Shown piece after piece: positions 11,301-24,740 of a stretch of 64,000 bases of DNA (position 1 is its first letter; every line of letters begins with the position of its first letter). Under the pieces are notes generated by a model. That model did not search any database. It had not been told where the DNA came from and saw nothing but the letters and a program-made list of their open reading frames with translations. The position numbers were made by a program, and so were the translations under genes. Where the stretch lies: contig OY821740.1 of NCBI GenBank assembly GCA_963682055.1, positions 42,118,795 through 42,182,794 on the forward strand. The letters run 5' to 3'. This stretch comes from Primula veris (taxonomy: Eukaryota; Streptophyta; Magnoliopsida; Ericales; Primulaceae).

Positions 11301-12766
11301 TCCTCTAAAAAAGTTTCATTTTAAGATTGTGGCAGGTAGCATCTAGTAGAAGGATTTAGATTATTTCTACTGTCTTTCTTATTCTCTCTGAATGTTCTCA
11401 AGTATTCTAACCTCAAAATCACAATAATTGGTCATGAAAATAATAAATTAATTGACAAAACATATTCTCGTATTATTTTCTAAGTTGTGTTTGGAATTCA
11501 TCGTGAATTAAATCTATCTACTGTTCTTCCTCAATGAGTAGCAATAGTTAGATTTGTTAATTTTGCTGTCTTGTATTGTATTTGAGGGTGCTGATGGTGT
11601 TTGTTTTTTCTTTTTCTGGTGAACTAATGCGTAAATAGGGCCAAAGGAATTCACTGCTCTGTATTACAGTCTTCAGAACTGGAGGGTATGTCTAATTACA
11701 TTTATTTTCATCTGTATTGGTTAAAATTACTAAGTTTTTCAATAACAGAAACTTCTTTACAACTCATTGATCTGAGTTTTTTTCAGTCAATCTTCGAGAG
11801 GTTCGATAGGGATCGAAGTGGCAAGATAGATGTGGGGGAGCTGAGAGAGGCACTGCTGAGCCTTGGATTTTCGGTTTCACCGGTTATTTTGGATTTGCTG
11901 GTCTCTAAGTTTGACAAAAGTGGTGGAAAGTGCAGAGCCATAGAGTATGACAATTTCATTGAGTGCTGCCTCACTGTCAAGGTAATTTGCTCACTAAATT
12001 CAGTTTTTGTTAATGAGTCGAGTTACCAGTTTATCCTAAATTGTACAATATTTAACTTAAATGTAAGGTTGAGCTTATTCGTCATTCTTCTAGATAACCT
12101 TTGAAATCTCAATAGTATGTCGGCCTATTTAGACTTTTGATTGTCTTCCCTAAATTGGATTAGTGTGCTGGTCTATCGAGTTGTATGCAACAACTTATGG
12201 TACAAGTTTAAAAGTTTATGCTATATTACGGTCCAAGGTGGTATGTGATTATATAGTTCATTCATTTTGAGGGAAAGAGTAAATTCTTTACTTGATTGGT
12301 AGAGCAATGTAGTAGTTTCTTGTTTAACCTACAGCAGTATGGGGAACTTTTTCTGCTGTCCATTCGTTTTGTGTCGGCTTGAAAGTTTTGAACCATGTAG
12401 CCTGAAACATTTTTTAGACATGAAAAAAACTGGTTGCATATAACCACCCTTTTTTAATTTTTTAAAAATAAGAGCTATCTTGGGGTGCTTCGAGTCGGTA
12501 TAAAAAAATGACCGGCCACTACAGCATTTTATTCGATTGGTACCACGTCAATTATGTTGTTGCAATATAAATGGAAAGATGCTGGGTAAACTTTATCTTG
12601 CATTTGATAATTGTACTGCTTGTTCCTGATCGCATTCAAAATATTTTTATTTGTTTTGCAGGGGCTAACAGAGAAATTTAAGGAGAAGGATACTGCATAT
12701 TCTGGGTCGGCAACTTTCACTTATGAATCTTTTATGCTGACTGTGTTGCCATTCCTCATTGCGTAG
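8385..12766 (+). CDS. Penta-EF-hand calcium-binding protein, CML49/CML50-like, 338 aa
   Basis: Coding exons 8385-9054, 11639-11685, 11787-11981 and 12662-12766; all introns are GT-AG and the frame is continuous to TAG. Residues about 1-160 are a low-complexity tail rich in Pro, Tyr, Gly, Ser and Ala, built from repeats such as SAPYGATSAPSAPYG and GPQSYGSGPQ. The C-terminal half is the calcium-binding core: a canonical EF-hand loop DQDGSGMIDDYE at residues 180-191, another DRDRSGKIDVGE at 246-257, and degenerate hands after it (FDKSGGKCRAIEYDNF). It ends GSATFTYESFMLTVLPFLIA, as I remember for plant CML49/50. This is the ALG-2/peflin-type arrangement (Gly/Pro-rich N-terminus plus PEF core), so calcium-dependent binding to membranes or partner proteins is likely but inferred. 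Intron 1 is 2.6 kb and carries internal repeats. Confidence 0.92.
9121..10215. repeat. Diverged repeats in intron 1 of the CML gene
   Basis: Five copies of a unit beginning GCTTAAGAGACTTGCTTTTG start at 9121, 9382, 9558, 9780 and 10114. Several continue through TTTTTTATATGGTTTTTAGC, ATGAAAAGA and CTTTAAGCTGGATGATCCCG. Spacing varies from 176 to 334 bp, so this is an old, degraded internal duplication. Confidence 0.75.
9221..9262. repeat. (CA)n(TA)n microsatellite
   Basis: CACACACACA followed by a TA dinucleotide run inside intron 1 of the CML gene. Confidence 0.85.
11083..11446. repeat. Direct duplication of about 160 bp in intron 1 of the CML gene
   Basis: Copies at about 11083-11244 and 11287-11446 share ATGCCTTCCTCTAAAAAAGT, TTCATTTTAAGATTGTGG, GCATCTAGTAGAAGGATTTA and CCTCAAAATCAC with few changes. 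Confidence 0.85.
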
Positions 12767-14782
12767 TGTGAGAAGCTCCGTTTGAGATTTTGGTGGTTTG
12801 ATAAGTGTGACCCCGACTTTTGTAACTACTACACCTTAAGTTTGGTGTACAATATAAAAAAAGATTATGGGTGTTTACAAAACTCAGTGGTTGGTTTGTT
12901 TTCGAGATTGTTAAATTATTTGCTGTCTTTTACCTGAATTATTAAATGAGAGAATATGAAGAAAGTATGGTAAGTAGTTTGAAGTTTTGGTCTGATTTTG
13001 TGTGGTGTGGTACGAGTAAAAGCCAAGTTTCATTGTTACCATTACTAAAGTCATGTTTCGCAGATAGCCAAATTTCCTTTTATTGTTCTCCACTATGATC
13101 TCAAGGAAGGGATTAACCGACACAAAAAAGTTCATGCAAGGGTTACTAGATAGCATCTGTAGTCATCAATCTACATTCAGATCTATGAATGTATACTGAT
13201 GACTGCATATACGATTTAGTAGACCATTGCTGCGTTGATTTGTCTATAGACTCTGTACTAGTCTTTCCATCTTATCTGGAAAGAAAATATGCCAACCATA
13301 CAGTACATGCATGCAGTGATATGATAATCAGCAGGGACCTTTTAAAAAATAATAGAGGGATTACATCTACCGATTTTGATAGCTAAACTTTACGAAAATT
13401 CATTTTACTGTGTTTCATTTCAAGCTTTTTAGCACTACCTCCCCCCATAATGAGAAAAGTTTCAATTGAATTTCAGTCTCTCCTGTTATATCCAGTTCCG
13501 CCATGGGTGATATTGTTAGTCTGTAGCACGAGCAAAGTTTTGCCTAATAACCTTTATACATGTACTCCCAAGTCTGATCGTCCCAAAACTTTTTGTTCAC
13601 TTTCAGTATTATAATAAATAACATATACAATATGTTTATGCACTGGACAATAGATATGACAGGAGGGAGTAATATTTTGCATGCACTGCTCACTCACTGA
13701 GAAATTATTTAGTCTTTCTTTGAGAGTACTTCAACACACTATATACACTAGAAAATGTATAAAAACAAAGCGATTAAACCGACCGAGCCAATCCAAACTG
13801 ATCAGAAACCAAAACAAAGCGATCAAACCAAACTGTAATCATTGTATTTTGTGTGGTCGATTAAGAAAGAACAAGCTCTTGATTCTTAAAGGACTACAAT
13901 CTCTCCTACACAGTTGCACTGCCACTTTGTGATCAAGAAAGCCATCTTTTTAATTGAGATATTCCACCTTCCTTACCTGTCGCAATACTCTCGTCGATCT
14001 GCTATGACTTTAACATTTTATAATTTTGTGAATGGATTAATTTTCTAAACCCAAAGCTTGTCTAAATGGGGGAAAAACAAAACACATGGAAAAAGAGACT
14101 CATTATTAGAGAGTGGTTGCCATAAGATGATAAGCTGCTGATACAGAGAACAGGTTTGAGAGACCGACACTTGGAAAAATAAGTGTTGTGCCGAACATCA
14201 ATAACACAACAACATTTAACAACTAAGACACCAGTGCTAAGAAATCTTAAATTGTTTTGTCTACAACTACAAGTGCCGATTGATAGAAAGTAAAATTCTA
14301 CAGGCCAAACTGAGAGAATCAATTAACTTAACAATTTAGCCATCTCAATTAATGGAATTCAGTAGTTAAAACTTGGTGGCTTGAAGGTCTTGTATATCTA
14401 GTGATATGCCACAAATTTCAAATAACTTCATTATTCATTGCTGTGTATTTTAGAATAAATCATCCCTTTCGATGAAGAAAAAAAACTATAGGCTCTCGTG
14501 GCCATCACTTTTATGTTTGAAGCAAAAATCCACCAAGTCCAAGAATAGGGGATGAACATAGAAATGAGACGAGTTTCCCAAACGTATGCATTTTAAAGAA
14601 AACTTAAAACGGCCACATATAATGATAGCAGCTCTCTCATCCCATCTTATAGTTACCCCTCCAAATAAAAAGAGCACATCCAGCTATATTTCACTAGGAT
14701 CTTTGATGCATTCTCTCAACCAATCTTCGGATTAGCATCTTGTATGGTATAGTATGCCAGTATGACATTTATATACAGCTTT
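12767..14782. other. Intergenic DNA between two convergent genes
   Basis: Contains the 3' UTRs of the plus-strand CML gene and the minus-strand DnaJ gene. Only short unsupported ORFs are present and no repeat with recognisable ends was found. Confidence 0.5.
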
Positions 14783-17700
14783 TCACCATCGAGAAGGCGA
14801 GTATCCATACGTTTTCCAAGATTCTTGGGAGTAACGTCCATTATTTCTCCGGTTCTTAGATGGAGAGCCGTAAAAATCATACGATCTTGTCGAATCTTGG
14901 TTCCTGTTTTCCTTCCGAACATTCCTTAATTCTTCCTGAAGATCATACTCCGACCTCTGCAACAGAACACGTTGTTAGACAAGTAAACACCAAATTTGTG
15001 AGCAACCAATAAGAATCATGATTGGGCTAAGGTCTCCTAGTAAAAATAAAAGCTGGGCACTAGGAGTCGTTTTATTTTGAAGAAAAATATAAACAAAAAT
15101 GGTCATGTAAGACTTTAGAAAAAGTTATCAGTTTACTACTGCAGCAAATTGGAGCAAATTTACCAATGCACTGCTTCACCCAGCCTGAGTGAACCATATT
15201 GCTTCTATCTCGGTCTTTGACCTTAACTTATCACTCCAATAACCGCTGTCAGAGCATAATAATTTTTTCACTGAGTTACAGCACATTTTGATGAGATTAG
15301 ATAAGTATACTTCAAACAGAGGTTACAACATTTTGATCATGTGAAGATGGTTAAGTCAACCTTAGGTGTTAATTTTTAGCTCCATAAGATTTGGGAAATG
15401 GGCATCCCAAAGTCAATAATTTAGTTTCCGAAATTCTCATGAAAAATAACAGTAATTTTTCACAAAGAATTATTGCTACAGCAAACCATATAATTTGATC
15501 CTTCATTTTTCACTTTATTAAAAAGTATCAGGGTAAAATTCTTTAACCACCCATTTCTGATACATACAGCAAGTTCCCTTTTTTCCTAAAACTTCAACTT
15601 TATAAAAGCTTCATGAACATCCTAGTTCAGAAACAAATCTAAACAGCGTCTAGAAACTCAAAGATCTATTAAACCTTCTGGGATAAGTACCTTATTCGGA
15701 TCTGAAAGTACTGCATAGGCTTCTCCAATCAATTTAAAAAGTCTGTCAGCATCTTTCTGGATTTCCTCACATAAATCTTTCCAAAGTCTCCCGTCGTCTC
15801 CAGTATCACCCCTTGCAAGGAATTGGCCAGCCTACGGTATAGTTATATTAATTAAAAACAAAGCCGGGATAAAGAACCGCACAGAATGAGACTAAAAAAT
15901 AAGTTAAGACCTTGTCCGGATGATGCCTTAGGGCAGCTCTCCGGTATGCTTTTTTCAACTCGGATGCTTCGTCGGTTGATTTAACTCCCCTGAAATAAGA
16001 AGCCATAAGGAAGATTCATAAGATAATGATGCGTAGTTATTTCAATTGACTAGTAGTTGGTAATGCTTTGAGCTTTGACAAAACTAATAACACAAACATG
16101 ACAATTATACTGCGTACACAGTAAGTATCGACCAGTAAGAGGAAATTTGAAACAGCAGTTTTCTTCATAATTTGGCAAACTGCTAATCTCAATGAATGTA
16201 TAAATACGTATCTGACTGTGCTTAGAAACTGTAACACTCGTTTCTCGTTAGTGAGTTGTTGTTTTGTGCAATTGCATAATTTGGGAAAGAAGTTAATATG
16301 ATGAAGTCCGAAATGATAAAGTGGAAGTGGAACAAGAGAATCAAATAGAAAAAATAAAGAAGCATCAGAAACATGTACTAGTAACTAGAGGAAATGACTG
16401 TTGCATAGTAATGTTATAAACTCATGAAAAATAGAAGGAAATTAAAAAGAACATCACTTTAAAAGGCTAAAAAAGCAAATGATAAGACTTACAAAATGAG
16501 GTAGTGATCCAGTGGAAGTCCCTTCTTAGCCTTTTCTTCAATGGATGAAAGACGGATATGAGCTTGTCTTAATTCATCAGCATTGTTATTAGATGAGGTG
16601 TCATCCCCAGCAGATCTGTTAATCTTGTCTTTTTGAGATTGCTCTTTCAAAAGAGAGATTAATATCTGAAGGTCATTGGTTGCACTACCATAGTCTCTAA
16701 TTTTCTCATGTAGGGTTGCTCTTCTAGAAACTGCCTGTTTAGGGATCAATAAGGCAAGAAACAGTCATGTTCAAAAGCACAATCTCAAAGAAGAATGATA
16801 CTAAATAAATACCTACTCATACATTTAACAAGACACTTCCATTGAGAAAGTATATAACAAGTTGGAAGAGAATCTAAATTAAGTTACATCTCGAAGTGCA
16901 ATACAAGTTGGTTTCTAATTAGTTACAATCTCTGGCAGAAGCTCAGTTTGAAGTACGTTCCCGTATCCGGTACCAGTAAACTATTAGCTAATCACTTGAT
17001 TTTGGTATTAAGAATTCAGTCTAAACTTATCTTAAAAGGAGAGTTGTAGCAATAGCTTTTTTAATCTGTATCTGTATTAACAAAATTGATCTGACTATAT
17101 AATGTACCAACTACCAACCCAAGCACTTTGCAAACCACTTGTCACTGAAAAATATTTGAGGAAAATTTCTATAAACCAATTTATATCTAGGAATTTAAAA
17201 GCTCTTATTATGAATGTATATAAGCTGGTTTCTTCTTCCTAGCTAGTTATTACAATCTCAGGCAGAATTCAGTTTCTATAGCAAAATATACTCCGGTATT
17301 CAGTTAGAGTAAACTATTTCTTGGTCATTCAAATTCAGTTCCTCGTAGTATAAGAATTTCATTTAAACTTAACTTGCAGCAGAGAGTTGTTACAATCACT
17401 ACACTATTGTAATCTTTATCGAATTCAATGCATAGGTCAATTCATCATTATATATATAGACATGAAAGACGATTTAAGTGCATTAAATGATGAGTTTGGA
17501 TCTAACTGGGTGTACAATAGAAGGCAAACCTTAGAGTAAGTTCCATCAAGAGCTATGGCTATGCTGCAATCTGAGATTGCGTCAGATAATTGGCCCAATG
17601 CCTGCTGTGCAGCAGCTCGGTTGCAAAAACAAACAGCAGCAAACGGACGAGATTCGATCCTGCCTGACACTGCAGCAGAATAATGCTCCACTGCTTCTGT

Positions 17701-20700
17701 ATGCTTCCCACTCTGAAATGCTCTATTTCCTGCATTCTGAAATATTAAAGATAATGTGGTAAATTTTTATACATCAAATTACAAAAATAAAAGAAAGCCT
17801 TAGAATTAGAAATCTCAATTAAGTGTAATTACTATTTTTTCCTGACGCGGGGGGTTAGACAACCCCTTCTATGCAGTCAGCAATACTGCTGTTTGGACTG
17901 TAACAGTTCATTGTTTTGAACAGATGGATAAGAAAATAGGATTGAAACTGAAAACAAGATCGGAATTACCTTATCTCTCCTCTGTCCACTACCTTTTCAT
18001 CTCCTCCCAAAGAAACAAACTTCTGTAAAAAAAAAACTGTTCTCCTTCTTTTCCTATCTAACCTTTCACCCTAATCATCACTCCCATGTATGTTTTCTCA
18101 AATCTATCTTCAATTTCCCATTTGAGTCAATAAAAACCCAAAGTTTCCCATCCTCTGCATTGAAACTTTGTGACATATTAAATTACCACATGGTCTAAAA
18201 GTTTACGAAAGCATATTTTTAATAATTTCAGTTCTGGAAATATTGTACGAATTTAGTAACAGATTCTAGTTAGTTGAGTTTTCTTTTGTTTTATCGAAAT
18301 ATGAATTGAGGATAAAAGGCACATGACTATATGAGCCATGAGGATTAGCTCGTTAATTGGGAATGGAGATGTGAGATGGGCATTGAGAGAGGATTTTGAA
18401 GAGATGGAAAAAGTAGTTTCAGTAATTTTTGAACTTTGCCTCCTTCCATCATAGCCAACGGATCCATCACTTAAGATCCAGGAGACCCAAAAAAATGAGG
18501 CTGGGGTCCCGCTTCCATTTGCTTATTTCCACTGTCCACTATCTACTATCTACCCAACCAAATATAGATATTTTTCACAAGGGAAACGAGCAGGTAACTT
18601 TCAGTTTTCTTTGGCATAGCAAAAACAAGTCAATCCCAAAGAAACACTCTAGCATACTAGCTCAACGCCAGACAAAAGAATAGAATAAAAGGTCATTACC
18701 TTGTGGTGTAAAAGTTCACGAACAGTGGCAGCAATTGGAAATGACAAGTCCTCGGTGTTGCTCCTACAAACAAACAAAAAAATAAAAAATTAATCAGACT
18801 GATCAAATGCAGGACAGCCTGTCCTAGAAACCAATCAATATTGAACCACAAATCAAATATCACAACAGGAAGAAACACGGAAATTTGACCTTTGAGTAAA
18901 ATAGCAATAAACAAGATAAATAATCCTTAGATATAAAAATGTCTTCAGTTCCACACTCATAAAAGATAACCACTCTTTCAATTTCTTTTCAAAATCAACT
19001 TCTCAATTTCTATTCCAAACTAAAAATTACCTTTCATCAGAAGACGCCAAAGCCGCTTGCTTCTCCAAAAGTTCAAGAGCTGACTCGAGCTTTCCTAGTT
19101 GAAAGTAGGATTTGGACATTAAACGCCACCTCCACAGCTTTATTGTTGAATACTTTGACTTTGTATCATTGATGTTAACTGAGTTGTTATCACCAGCTAT
19201 AATGGCAAAATTCTTTTCAGCAAGATCAAGAGTCGTTTCACAAAGCTGAATTGCCTCTTTATACCTCTGGAGCTGTTAATATCACCAAAAATAAAGATAA
19301 TGATGAGACCAAGACGAACAATGTCTAAAGAAATGCACAAAGAGGGTTGACTTCAATTTATACACTGAGGGTATCATGAGGTTTCGAATCCTACAAAAAT
19401 TAGCAATTAATACGCGAACTCTATATTTTGGACAATTTTATCACACTTCATGTACCAGATTGAAAAAAATTCACAGTTTGGCACGTTGAATATTATTTAG
19501 GAAAATCATATACTGATATGCATAATCCATATTATTCTATCATGCTTTCTGTATTTTGAACAATATTTTCATCAATCACTTGCCATTTATTCCCCAATCT
19601 ACGACCTTTTTCTCTATGTAGGGTATACTGAACATAATTGAGATAAATTGTTAGGTTGGTGTACAAATCCGAAACTTGATGACAAGTTAGTGTATAAAAG
19701 TATAATTAATCCCTAAGAAATTATCTTCAATGTGAAATCAAATTAAAGTCATTATGGACGAACCATGAAAAGGGCCTCTCCTTTGAGTTCGAGTAATTTC
19801 TCGGAATAAGAACTTGTTGGGAATACACTAGAAATGCTTTCTAAAGCACTATTAGCAGCAGCTAAGGTCTTCTGTCTCAAAAGTTCAGCACAATGACTCA
19901 AACAGCTAGCCAAATTCTGTGATAATCAATAAAACCACCTGGTTAGGTACTAATTAGTAATGTTACGTACAAAAAAGTTGAACTGGGATGAAACTAAAAT
20001 TGTGATATCGGGTACCTGAGCCTTTTGTAGGCCACTAGCGGCTTCAATTGCACTTCTACGATCTAAACATATATAGCCATTTGATTCTAGGCACTTGTTA
20101 AAATATTGACATGCCTCTGCAATTTCCCCCAGTGCAAGATGGCAACTGCAAAACAGTAAAATTTATGAACAACGATGAAACAATATAAGAAGCAATATAA
20201 TGTGTGACAAAAGAAAACAGAAGAGGAAATCGATAATGATAATGCACTACAGTTAAATATGTTTACAGTTAAAAGATGAAAAGATGTAACTACAATATAG
20301 AGCAAATTTGCAGTTTAAACCTTACTCTGCACGTTATAACTATTCGAGTTAAGGAAAGTAGTGAAGATATATTGACATTTAATATTGTTTCTCCCCCAAA
20401 GGAGATACACAAAAGTGACAATCTATATATTTACATATAATATTTTCTCTCCCCATAGCAACCTACGCTTTTAGCTGATGATGATACTTGATGAAACAAA
20501 ATAATGTCCATGCAGGCAGACATCGACAAGTCTCACCGACCCCTAACATAGAAAAACAGCACTTACGTTTCGTTGGCCCTTGGCCAATATAAAGGACTTA
20601 TGCGTAAAGGGACATCCAGAAGATATCAACTATATCATCTTCCTCACTCCGCCGGCATAATCATATTAAATGAAAGAGTGGTCGACAATTTAACAAACTG

Positions 20701-23700
20701 ACATGTAGATTATTAAGAAAAACTTACTCTTTTAAAAGACAAAAGGGGAAGTTAAAAACATTATCCCTTTTAACAATGTAGTTACAATTAATCCAAGAGA
20801 GAAAATGATGATTTGATATAAAGAGACCAGGAAGGAAGAGGAGTCAACATCTCTCCTATATAGCAAGCATAGGAAAGCACCACGATGACCCCTTCTTTGT
20901 AGCATACCCTTTTATATGTTGCAGAACCGCATGAAGTCACTTAAACAATATCTTAGATTATATGTTTAAGGCATATATATACATGTCAGAAATGTTGTAT
21001 AAAAAAATTGATTGGTCTAGTTACCAACTCCACAACATACAAAAGATAAGAACAAAATTATATTAAAAACTTCATCAGTTACCTCTAGTTTCTTAGATAT
21101 AACATTTAAGACAACTCACAAGAATGAAGTAGAACAAACTACACGGAATATCCAAAAAATGTAGTTAAAACATCCAAAAAACGTGGTTGTTCAACAAAAT
21201 GTAGAACTTTTGGCATTACCCAGAACTAAACTAAATATTGCATACACAAAAGAAACATTAAACAAACTTTTCTCATTATACAGAGAACTAGATCCAGGCA
21301 TGCATAAACCAGAGAAGTAGAGACCATAAAGCAAACTCTTACTTGGCAGCTCTAAGTTGCACTTTCTGAAAGCTAGGATCCAAAGAATCAGCCATCACAC
21401 AGTCACTTAGGGCTTCCCTCATTCTTCCACAGAGCATACGTGCAGCAGCGCGGTTACTATAACACAACACTAAAGGCTCAATAGAGCCTTCTGGTGATCC
21501 CTTATTCACAAAGGAATCAATACCCTTTGTGTAATATTCTTCAGCTTTGGATGATTGACCCTTCTCATAAGCTTGATTGCCCCTGAAAAGACAACTTTCT
21601 TTTGTAAAAGGCTATAATAATCTCATTTCATAGTCAACAAAGACCATTAAATAAGGTGAAGTGCATGATATACATAATATTAATGTATATAACATAAAAT
21701 GGGTAAAAGGCTAAATAGTTCATAATGAAAAAAGACCATTGTATAAAGTGAAATGTACGATATGCATACTACTAATGTATATAACATAAAATGGAAAAAT
21801 AAAGTGATCGGAATACCTAATTCTCCACTTCTCACACGCGTTCTGAGCTTCAACATTATTCTTCCCTTTCATAAAACCAGTTGGCTGGTGGTTACTATGT
21901 TTTTCATCACCTTTAGCACTATTCTTCACTCTCCATACAGTAGCTGGTCGTTGAGAATTAATTGTACTTCGCTCTTTGTTTTGATCAGTATAAAGATGTG
22001 AGTAACTGCTATCAGCTTGACAGCTTGGATCAATATTATTTGGACTAGAACCAACCTTTGTTCTATATTTCCTCATGCTTCTACGTTTTGTAGCTGAGAC
22101 ATTATCTTCATTGGACATCGAAAAGGATACAGAGTTTCTCTCCGTACCATCATCCTTTCTTGAGGTACACTCTTTTTCTTCCTTTGAGACTGATTTTTTG
22201 GAAAAAGTATCAGCTGCCGCACCATCATCGTTATTATTAGTGCTGACTTGTCCAGTTCCTGAGCTTCTGCCTACAGTTTCAGCTTGTTCGAAAGGATATT
22301 CAGCAGCAAATCTTTCCCAAAAGTTCTTGGAAAAATCCACATTTCCCGGTCCGAGTTTACTCTCTTCTTTATTGGTATCAGCTCTTTCATTTGTGGAAGA
22401 AGCACACTGATCATCCTGATATGGAGAGAAATCCATAGGGGAAAAGTGCCCAGGAGACTCGGCCTTTTGCTGCGATCCTTCATTATTTTTGCTAGGCTGT
22501 TGTTGAATTGGATCAACCTTTCTGGACTTGTGACTTAACTTTTTCCATTTCTTATTTTTAACTGACCTACTCTTTTCACTGTAATCAGGATGTTTACTAA
22601 AACTAGTAGCTAATTTTTCTGCAAATGAACTTGACGCGTCTCTGCTCGGAGTGCTGGAATTATTTTTACCTTCTACTCTCCCTATGGAAAATGCTTCTAC
22701 ATTGAACAAATCTGCTGAAAAGTAAGACTGGCTAAAAATTTCCTTCGATTTTGTATAATCATTCACTTGATCTTCAAATTGGGCAAAACTCTGACCTTGC
22801 CCTGCTTGAGAGGTGAACGATTTCGGTGTAGAGATACCAACAAAAGCATTATCGGAGCTCCTTTCTTTGGCAATAGTTGGAGGTTTTTCCTTGAAAGTTT
22901 CAAAAAGGTGACCAAATTTTATAGGTTTTTCGGAAACTGACACACCACTCTTTCCACTACTCTCAAACACAAAAACGGGATCAGTAAGAGCACAAGGATT
23001 AATAAGAGGCTTTTTCACGTCACCTAATTTATCCTTTTCATTAGATTCAGTGACGTTTAACCTACTCATATGGTCCGATAGTTTGTCTGTGGTGTTCACT
23101 CCAGGTGCACAAACGTTTTTTCCAAACACAAAATTCTGCTTGTTATTAACAAACGAAGTATGACTCCTACAGTCCTTTGCATTCAATTTGTTTATATCAT
23201 CACCAAGATTTTCACAATCCGTGGATGAAGAATTTACCTTTTTACTACTGCCGAATACAAAGACATCATCAACTTTCTCTTTTTGAGGTTCTGCACAATT
23301 TTCGAACACCTTTAGATCCTCATTTCCATTGCTTTGAGTACTGACTTTCTTAAAGATTGAGTCTAGTTTACAAGGATTTCTCCGATCAGGTTCAGTTTTT
23401 CTCGTATTAAAAAAACTATTTCCAGTGCTAAACACAAAACCCCCACTAAATGACTTCCCAGGTTCATCTTTCTTATTCGGTTCATTACACTTGGAATTCA
23501 AGTTCGCAAAACAAGTATTGCTTTGTTTTGTTTCCACATTCAAACTAGGGTTCTCCAAAACGCTACCACTTTTTCCAAACACAACCCCATTACTCAAACC
23601 GGTAACAAAATCAGTTTTTTTCGAATCTGAAACAAAACCATCATTCTTTTGTTTCATCTCTACATTCAAACTAGGGTTCTCCAAACCACTCCCACTTACA

Positions 23701-24557
23701 CCAAACACAAATCCGTTCGATAAACCACTAACCAAGCCCGGTTTTTTTACATTCGAACCACTGTTTAAACCACTCGAAACAAACCCATCATTCTTTATTC
23801 CCATCTCCACATTCAAATTAGGTTTCTCCAAACTTGTACCAAACACAAACCCACTTGACAAACCACTATCCGGTTCCGTTTTCTTCAAATTCTCACAATT
23901 ATTCAAATCACTCGAAACAAACCCATTACTACTTTTTCCCATCTCCACATTCAAATTAGGGTTCTTCAAACTTGTACCAAACACAAACCCACTTGATAAA
24001 CCACTACCCAATTCCGTTTTCTTCAAATTACTTCGATCATTCCTCTCTTTCATTTCATTTTCCTTATTGGGTTTATTAAAACCACACTCGCTCGTACCAA
24101 AAACAAAAGAACCGCTAATCGGACCATTATTTAAATCACTCGAAACAAACCCGTTACTACTTTTTCCCATCTCCATATTCAAATTAGGTTTATTCAAACT
24201 TGTACCAAACACAAACCCACTTGATAAACCACTAACCACTTCCGTTTTCTTCAAATTCTCAAAATTACTTCGATCATCCGACACAAACCCATACTTTTGA
24301 TCACCCGAAACAAACCCATCGTTGCTTTTTTTCATTTCATTTTCTTTATTGGGTAAATTCAAACCACGATCACTCGTACCAAAAACAAAAGAATCGCTAA
24401 TCGGACCATTCATTGCTCGATACGGACAGTCCGAATTAGGGTTTTTCACCACGTGTCGTCTTTTGGGGAGCCTGTGCTTGGTTCGGGGCTTGTACAAACT
24501 AGGGTTTTGTTGCTGACGTGTCGATTGGGTTTCGAAATCGACGAAACCCGGTGGCAT
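14783..24557 (-). CDS. TPR and J-domain (DnaJ) co-chaperone with FVFG-repeat N-terminus, 1470 aa
   Basis: Eleven coding exons on the minus strand: 24557-21817, 21582-21343, 20145-20016, 19916-19764, 19272-19031, 18763-18700, 17736-17530, 16734-16493, 15989-15911, 15831-15691 and 14956-14783. All splice GT-AG and sum to 1471 codons with the stop. The start is the ATG at 24557 (MPPGFVDFET). Exon 1 encodes about 913 residues of low-complexity sequence with FVFG-type motifs between about residues 57 and 530. Residues about 905-1330 hold TPR-like helices (for example GNQAYEKGQSSKAEEYY, NAGNRAFQSGKHTEAVEHYS). Residues about 1334-1419 form a J domain (PLDHYLILGVKSTDEASELK) with an intact HPD at 1363-1365. 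The order TPR then J domain matches DNAJC7-like proteins and the plant TPR-DnaJ family (Arabidopsis At5g12430/At2g41520 from memory), which pass clients between HSP70 and HSP90. It ends PSRW. Confidence 0.93.
22990..24410 (-). repeat. FVFG-encoding repeats inside exon 1 of the DnaJ gene
   Basis: A coding repeat unit of roughly 45-60 codons with the pattern LSSGFVFGTS, a Pro-Asn-Leu-Asn stretch, EMGKSSNGFVSSDLN and LKKTE. Motifs read SDSFVFG, SSGFVFG, SGSFVFG, SSGFVFG, SSGFVFG, SNGFVFG, SNGVVFG, then FVFS, VFVFG, NFVFG and VFVFE. Copies 2 to 5 are nearly identical, so this part expanded recently by tandem duplication. Confidence 0.88.
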
Positions 24558-24631
24558 CACTGAGTGATATATAGGAACTGCTGAGATAGAGAGATAGATA
24601 CAGATATAAGTGTGTGTATATATATATATAT

Positions 24632-24669
<38 letters not shown>

Positions 24670-24740
24670 TTGGGTTTCGTTAGATTACTGTTTGAAAACT
24701 TTTTTAAAAGCGGCGGTGCATTTGCCTCTATTCATTGCTC
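24558..24740 (-). promoter_or_regulatory. 5' UTR and proximal promoter of the DnaJ gene, with GA microsatellite
   Basis: A GA run (about 24634-24666) and a TA run (about 24617-24631) lie upstream of the start codon. On the coding strand they read as a CT-rich leader, common for plant 5' UTRs. No TATA box is certain. Confidence 0.55.

Noticed and set aside
23425..24300. Long plus-strand open frame opposite exon 1 of the DnaJ gene
   Set aside because: It is the mirror of the FVFG-repeat coding sequence; low-complexity repeats keep several frames open. No start context, splicing or family similarity supports it.
24558..24560. GTG codon giving an extra residue at the start of the DnaJ protein
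   Set aside because: Nuclear plant genes start at ATG; the ATG at 24557 is used.
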